Shown piece after piece: positions 40,101 to 48,457 of a DNA stretch of 64,000 nucleotides. Each line of letters opens with the position of its first letter. Positions within the stretch are counted from its first letter, which is position 1. Source of the stretch: Vandiemenella viatica (taxonomy: Eukaryota > Arthropoda > Insecta > Orthoptera > Morabidae); contig JARYHS010013630.1 of assembly GCA_031002005.1 (NCBI GenBank), forward strand, positions 25,077,112-25,141,111, in the 5' to 3' direction. Position numbers and translations under genes: made by a program. The notes beneath the pieces are model-generated. The model was not told where the DNA came from and searched no databases. It saw nothing but the letters and a program-made list of their open reading frames with translations.

Positions 40101-43100
40101 TTGCACGGGGTGTTTCTGAATGGTAAACCAGTAAAGGTTTCAGTTTGAAATCACCAGTGGCATTATCACCCAGCAGAAGTGTTAGTCGATCTTTCGCAGC
40201 TTTGAAACCGCTAGCTTGACATTCTTCTTTAGAAATGAATGTTCGAAATGTCATTTTTTTCCAGTAAAGCCCGGTCTCATCAATATTGAAGATGAGACAA
40301 GCAGGAATTTTTTCTCATGTTACGAAATCTTGAAACTTGTCTGGAAACTCAGCTACAGCTTGAGTGTCCACGCTGGCGGCCTCACCTGTTATCTGGATAT
40401 TGTGAAGATTGGAATGCTGCTTGAACCAATGAAACCAGCCTCTGCTGGCAGCAAAAGTCAGAGTGGAACTTCCTTCACCTTCTTCTGTCTTTAACATCTC
40501 ATACAAAGATTTTGCTTTTGTGTATATGAGATCTTGACTCTGTGGTGTGTTCTTCTTATTTAAATCTTCGATCCAGACTGCTAGCAACTTCTCCATTCTT
40601 TCTAGGATAGAAGATCTCGAACGAGAAAGTTTTGTTGCACTTATAGGTGCTGAACTTTCGCTGGAAAGTTTAATTTTTTCCCGATTTTTAAAAATCGTTC
40701 TCACAGTCGATTCTGACAGACCAAAATCTCTGCCAATAATTGTTGCTTTGCTTCCATTTTCCATTCTTCTTATCACCTTCATCTTCAATTTCGGAGTTAC
40801 GCTTTTACACTCTTTTTTCTTCATAGGCGGCATTTTTAACGTAGCGTTAAATTATGTATCTCCAACAAACGTTAAAACACGACTGCCAGCTGAGATAAAC
40901 ATATGGAACAAATTAAACAAACGAGGGAATCCCTATAGAACAAAGTCGTAGGACGGGAAATTCTTCGATCAGAGTGGTCGGAGAAAGCGGGGATTCCCGC
41001 GACCAAAGAGAAGCCAATGACTACGATATGTACATACATCTTCTTAAGTAAGCAATTCGCGTAATACGAGGCATTTTAACGCGAAATTTGAAATTCGCGC
41101 TAAAGCGAAACCGCGCATAACGGGGTCGCGTAAAAGGGGGGGGGGGGTATTACTGTACTTGATGATTACAAAAGTATAACCAAATTTTGAAAGGCCTTAA
41201 CCCTTCAACCAAATACTTAGGACATCTTCTACAAAAGAGCTCTCCAACCCCACACTGGGCAGTACATATTCTACAGGTGAAGAAGTGTTTAACCCCAAAA
41301 ATTTCTCCATGTTTGGTGTTCGTGATTTTACTGTTTCTACTCTGCTGTCACCTATGGTAAATGCTGGTTCCTCGATCATTCCATATTTGTATCTTCTTTT
41401 CCCTATAAGCGCCCCTCACCTATTGAGAAATATCTGAGGAAATAAGTGTATATACATTTTTTTCACCTCTGAATACACATATCACTGACTCTGTAGGTTC
41501 TTTGGAACCTCTTCACTCCCAGTCCCCTGCATCCTCCTCAGTCACTGTAGTTTTATGTAGCCTAGAACTATGGCCTTGTCATATGTCCTCCTCTTATAAT
41601 GATTAATGAAACTGGGAAAAAGGAAGTGGCTTTAGGCAATATAAATGACAAGGAAAGGGAAAATAACTAAGCACTCACCAAAGATGAAGGCTGCAACGAG
41701 AGAAAAACATACATGATGTACACTAAAATACACAATATTCTGGTTTTACACCTAACTCATGTTGTAGGGAACGAGTCATGTGATTCGGGAGGAGTGCACA
41801 TGCCGAAGTTTAACACTGGCTGAGTGAATTATCGATGTCAGGAGAGACTGAGATGTTATATATAAATATATATATTACGGTTGGTGATAGAATTAATAAT
41901 GTAACCAAAGGAAATGTTAAAACAAAAAATTAATAATAAACCACTCATTATTATTAGTATTATCATTGTTATCATTTAACTAGTTGCACATTTCTTCACA
42001 ATTTATTTGTTTATTATTTATTGTTCGTTTAAAGTTCACTTTGGTTACATTATTAACTCTGTCACCATCTGTGATATATATGTTTGTATATAACATCTCA
42101 GTCTCTTCCGACATATCGATAATTCACTTCGGGGCGCGCATACCTTCCGAACCACATGACCCTACAACATGAATAAGATGTACAACCGAAATATTGTGCA
42201 TTTTAGAGTACTTCATATATGTTTTTCTCTCGTCGCAGCCTTCAACTTTGGCGAGTGATGAGTCATTTTACCATTACTTGTCTTTTGTCTTATTAAGATT
42301 ATATCAAAGTATTGTGTAGTATGTTTGTGTGTCGGTCAGACAGCCCGTCTACCTTCATATGTGGTGAGTGACGGGTTTACTCTTCTTATCATTACTTATA
42401 CACATAAAGATGTGCTTGTTAGTATAATAATATTAAGGACAGAGTGGAAGCCCAACGCTTGGTATAGCAAGAAATGCAGTAGCACAGAAGCAAAAACACA
42501 AATTTACAAAATTTTTAGGCAAAACCCTTCGTCCACAGGAAGGATGGTCACAAGGCTAAATTCTGACCTCTAGAAAATCATCTGACTGATGCAAATGTGA
42601 CAGTTTCTCTTTTTGACTTTAGTGTCAGTTACTTTTTGAGACTGTGATGTTATTGTCTGACCATTACTAATGAAAAAAAAAAAAATGGAAAGAAAGGAAC
42701 AGCATCACTTCTCAAGATCTGTTTTATAGAGTCCATACCAGGAAAATACTGGGTGAAGAGTGATAGGTTGCACTTTACTTGAAGAGAGTTCAGATTCTTA
42801 GGATGCTTTGGGAAGAGAGATAGGCTGCATGTAAAATTTTGTTGTTGATTAGGTGAGGGACAGATCATCTGGATGTAAAGACCATCAGAGACAGTACCTT
42901 TATCACCTATTATTTATTTATAGCTGATATTTAAATTATTAATTAACCTATCCCATTTCTATCCACAAGCTACCAAGCTGACACAGCTAGTTTGCCCTCA
43001 AGCCAGTTGCTGTTCTTCAACCACTTTTCCCTTGCTTTTCCCTAATCAACATCTCCACCCTTTTCCTCATGTGTGTTTCTAGTCTTATTTCAAGCAGTTG

Positions 43101-45057
43101 TGCTACAGTTTCTGATTCCATTCGCTCTCCGGAAAGGGGGGCGAATGTCAAATTGTAACCAGCTAATGTGCAGAATTTGTTATTAGACATCTCACCTCTG
43201 AAGTTCAGATAAGATGGTAGTTTCATTAAGGGCCATCCTGGTTGTAACATGAAGTACTAATTGAGGTCACTGGAGTTCTGGACACTGCCCACATGCAACA
43301 ACTGGATGGTCAAGTTTTTTGAAGCAAGCCAATCGCTATGACCATTCATACTGCTGTGCAAACTTTAGAAATAGAGAAATGTCACCCAATTTAAACTCGT
43401 TCTTTAGGGGTAGTAACTGGATCCAAGATAGATGATACAGGAAATGAAAACAGAAGATAATATATATATCAGAACCCTGACCATCATGCCACCACACATG
43501 GTACCAACATTTTTAACACATTTCTCGGTCCGCGCCATCAGAGTCCTCTCAGATAAAAGCAGTATTTTATTTTATTTTTAATTTCCATATTTTGATTTTT
43601 ATTTCTCAGTTTTTTTTGCACATACATTTATTACTTAATAGGCAATTTAGGACCATCAGCTGACATCTTCTGCACTTCCGCGACTGGTCCCTCAGGACAG
43701 GTTTATTATCTATTCATTTTTATTTTCTAGTTTATGCCTTTCTACTTCAGCAAAATATTTAAGCCTGACAACTTTAAATGAGCCCGTATTTATGATCTTG
43801 TTCATGTTTCTATAACCCTATAAAAAAATAGTTCCTCTCTCTTGGCTAATACGACTTCGAGTGATTGTTTTTTGTATCATAATTTCTTTTTTCCCCCCCA
43901 TAACCACTATTTAAAATTATATTTCAAAGGCTCCCCACACAACTTTGAATCCACTGATCAGAAGACAATTTCTTTCTCGAGTGCAGTAAAGTTTATTGTG
44001 GTACAATCACTAAACTTAGTACGAGTTTACTCTCCCTCTACACAGACAAATAGGTCTTCAGAAAGACTATTCATTTTTATGTCACTTTCTGCTAATTAGC
44101 CTTCCTGCTCTCAGCTTTGTTAAATGACAGATTTACTTTGTCTTACCTTTCCATACTGATATATGTTCTAAGGCATCTTTTTATTGCTTCATTTCAATGT
44201 TATTCAACTTAAACAGATACAGCCAAACTTTTAAGAGGTGTAACAAAAAGGTTGATTGAGAGATCTAGTTGTGAGATGTAAACATAATGTCATCACAGAA
44301 AGGTGACATCATAAATACACACAGCAAACTGTACAGAGAACAGAGTAGTGGCTTCTAAAGCTTTTATTGAAGCATCGGGTTTCCTGAATAATAAAGCCAA
44401 AGCTTTCATTTCTTACTATGGGGAACTCCATATAATTTAAAATTAGGTTCAGCTTTTTCCCATCATCGGACGTGCCACATGCGCCACAACACACCTCACA
44501 AGTCAACTCACCTGCCTCCACTGTACCAATTCATATATTGGTCTCACCACTAATGTACTCTCCACCAGAATGAAAAGCTACAGGCAAACAGTTTATACCA
44601 GCAACTTATCCCAAACAGTGGCAGAACATGCCAGTATCCACAATTTAAACAACCGTTTTACAGTGAGAGCTGTCATAGTCTTCCCTGAAACCATAATCTC
44701 TCCTGAACTCTGCAGTGAGAACTAGCTTATCAGCATATCCTTAACACCACACATCCTCACCAATAGTACCCTTCCAAGATCCTGCACTGATTTTAATTCA
44801 CATAGTTAATAAATCTTAAACTTAAAGTTTTGTATTAGTATTTATATCCTCTCCCATTCATTACTTTGGCGAGACTTTTTCATTTCCTAGGACCATATTC
44901 TCAAAGTTTGATTCAGTATTTACTGCCCTCTTCCATCACCATTTAGCCTTGTCACTTGGGTTCTCCACTCACTCAGCAGATATCAGTCTGATTACATCCG
45001 ACCTTGTTAAGTGTCTCTCTACTAGCTAGAATAAGGTTCAACACTGAAATATAGTGC

Positions 45058-45088
<31 letters not shown>

Positions 45089-48000
45089 ATGGCATGAAAG
45101 ACATTAAGCTGGATAGTGTATTCATCGCTCCCAGCGACTGTCATCTATAGTAAGTGTTAGATTTTCCCTACCTTACTTAGTTTAAAGCAATTATTAGTGT
45201 TAAATGTTACAATTTTAAGAAATGAATTCCATATAAATTATCTAGCTTTCTGTCTTCTGTTCCAAGAATACAAGAACTTAAGAATGCAAAAACTTATTTG
45301 TGCACTCCAACTGAATGTACAGCTCATTGTACAAGGATTTAATATAGTGATTACATGACAAACCTGTGGCATGGTGATGGTTTGAATTGCCCCGGATATA
45401 TCTCCCTAGCAAATTTGAAGAAAGGACGAGGATCCTGGCTGAAGTATGATATATCAAACATAGCTTGAGGATCTGGCAAATCAGGAAAGTCAACTGCCAG
45501 TCTTGCATAGATTCCATCACGGCTTCTAAAGTCTGGAATTCCACATGAAACTGACACCTATGGAACAAGATTGAAAGTTAATATTTTCATACTCGCACAG
45601 CATGTAAGAATGAGTAACTAGGCTAGTATTACTTCACACAAGAAAAGAAATGAACAGTCAACAAATTCGATAAATACTGGAAGGGAGGACGATTTCCCTT
45701 TCTGTTCTACCTGTGATAATAAAGCTACAAATACTTAAATTCCGAAGATTTTTTAATATAATATAGATGTTTATTTTTTATGCATTTTTTTTTTTTTTTT
45801 TTTTTTTTTTTTGTGTATCAGCACTTAGAATTTAGTTCCATATTAAACAGCAAAGTTATTAAAGCCAGGAACAGTGTTATTCATATAAACAAAAATCACA
45901 CCGGTTGTAGAAACACACATCGCTTACAGCACATAAACTAAGGGGAAATACATCCAGCTGTATTTGTAGAGATGAACAAAAAAAAAAAAACCGTAACAAA
46001 TCACAAGTCTTCACGGGAAAAAAATGCAATGATTTGGCTAACTGTAAGGAAATTGGTTAAATATTAGAACAAGGCTAATAATAAATCCCATACTGAGATT
46101 TATAATTTAAGGGCATAAGTTAAATAAATTAATAGCCTTCAAACTTATAAATGAGAAAATACTTTTAAGCATTATTATTACTACACCATCAGAATCATTA
46201 TTGAATATAAAGCTGTAATGGTAGGGGAAAACCACTCTTTCTAAACAAATAATAAAAATATAATAAATCAAATAAAAAATTATTTTTATTTTTTAAGTTA
46301 CTTTTTATTATTGTTTCAATGATGATTATTATTATTATTTCTCATTTTAATTTTTCTTGTGATTTATACTTGCTGTTATATTATCGTTGTTCCCCCTACC
46401 ACCTCCGACGGTCAATTTCATTCTAGGAGTGGCTGCGTCGAACGTAAGACTTGTGCTAGCTCAGCCAATTACTTCTTTTAATTTGACAAAGGGTTTAACC
46501 TGAAATATTGCATTTTCTGTGTTTGTGTGTTGTTTTGTGTTGCTGCTGCCCTCCTTCCTTCAACTTTGGTGAGTGTTGGGTGTATTTTGTCTGTCCTTTC
46601 CATATAAAGGATAAGTGAGACATGAAGCACCATAGACTTTTGCAAGTTTTGGTTTAGTATGATTAATGGGCATTTGAAATATTGAGTATTTATGTTTGCC
46701 TAGTTATTGCTTTCACAGCAAACCACTGTCAGACCACTTTGATAAATGATAGGATTAATTGCACTTTCCCTATCCCCATTTCAATTTTAACTTTTATAAA
46801 AGCTGCTTTACAACAAACAGTTAACTTGTATCAAGCTAACAACCAAACTAACTTTCACATCAATCTTGGATACAACTTACCCCTGCTCCAGTAAGGACTA
46901 TAATATTTTTTGAACACTTTAGCAATCGTACTACATCATCCAAAGTATTGACATGCCGCAGCTTCTGTCTCCGTGGTATTTCACTGAGGACATTGACGAT
47001 TATTTTCCAAAGTGTCAAATCATCCATCTGATCTGATATGGGAGCACTGTCTCCAATCAACTGATTAAGGAGATTACGTGGATTTACTCCAGTTAACATC
47101 TGCCTTTGGACCCAACTCATGGGACCTGAAACAACATTAAAATTATTTCACAACGGTAAAATCGAAGGCAACAGTGAAACACAATGCAAGTGATTTATTT
47201 TGTTATTACTTCAATAGATTTTTGCCATACTGATTTAAGCAAGCCAAATTCTTCAATGGCAGAAATTTTATTCAGACCATTTACCACAATGCAAGCTATC
47301 CAGTTAATTTAATCATCATAACCATATAAGTATTATATACATTAACTTTAACAAAAACTGTTGCACCCTAAGCAAATGATCCACCTTTTACATCTAAGTT
47401 TGACTTTCACTACCAAAGTTACAGATAAATCCCTGATGAACACCTGTTTGAAAGAAAATGGGAGAAACATAGGAACTTCTAATGTAGTTATGTATAAAAT
47501 CAGATTACCTATTTCATTCTTAAGTTTAAATGACCAAACAATTATGAAGGATCAGGTTATGTCAATTATTTCTAATGATATACAAGCTTGTAAATTTATT
47601 AAAATTGAAACATTTTAACTTTTACTTCAAAGTTTGAAGAGACATCCTTTAATCTTAATGCTTGAATTGCACTGCTGCATGAAACTCTGGCAAAACTTTT
47701 CAATAATCCCAGGAGTTTATTTATTTAACTGTTATGGATTGCCAGCCCCGATGGCAATTTCCCTACAAACACACACATTTTTCCCCTTTCTTAATTTTTT
47801 CCCCTCGACAAATATTAATGTTTTAGCATTTTTCAAAAAATATTCATCACTTTCCTTGGTAATTTATTCCAATCCTCAATTAATTTAAAAAAAAAAATTA
47901 TCTATGCCTGAAATCAAATGTCATGGTTATCTTTTCACTTCCATGCACCTCTTTTATATCAATATCTTTGCACACCTCATCACCAATATACACCTTGTAC

Positions 48001-48381
48001 ACATCCAAGAGTCTCTTCACAGTTGACCTGTCTTCCCGTTGAAAATGACGAGTGTACGGGTCGTCCTCACACATCAATAAGTGATGAAAATGGGTAAAAA
48101 GTGAAAAAAATTAAGGTTATGAACGATTGCCGAACCACAATTAGAGAAGTTGCTGATGATGTTGGCATATCAATTGGCTCATGTAATGAAATTTTTTCAT
48201 TTGTTTTGGGTGTGAAACATGTTACAGTCGAACAAAAAAAGCGGTGAATGGAAATCGCTCAGGAATCGCTAAATGAGGTTAACAACAATGCAGAACGATT
48301 GAAACATGTCATTACAGGGGATGAAACATGCGTTTATGGTTCAATCATCCCAGTGGAGGCATTCTGGATCGCCAAGACCTA

Positions 48382-48457
<76 letters not shown>

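Noticed and set aside
39193..40254. Treating the 353-codon frame as a separate host gene
   Set aside because: It is in frame with the upstream DNA-binding part, separated by one TGA, and bounded by Tigger ends with TA duplications.
43017..43250. A 77-codon minus-strand frame as a gene
   Set aside because: No domain, no splice context and no similarity that I recognise; chance openness is enough to explain it.
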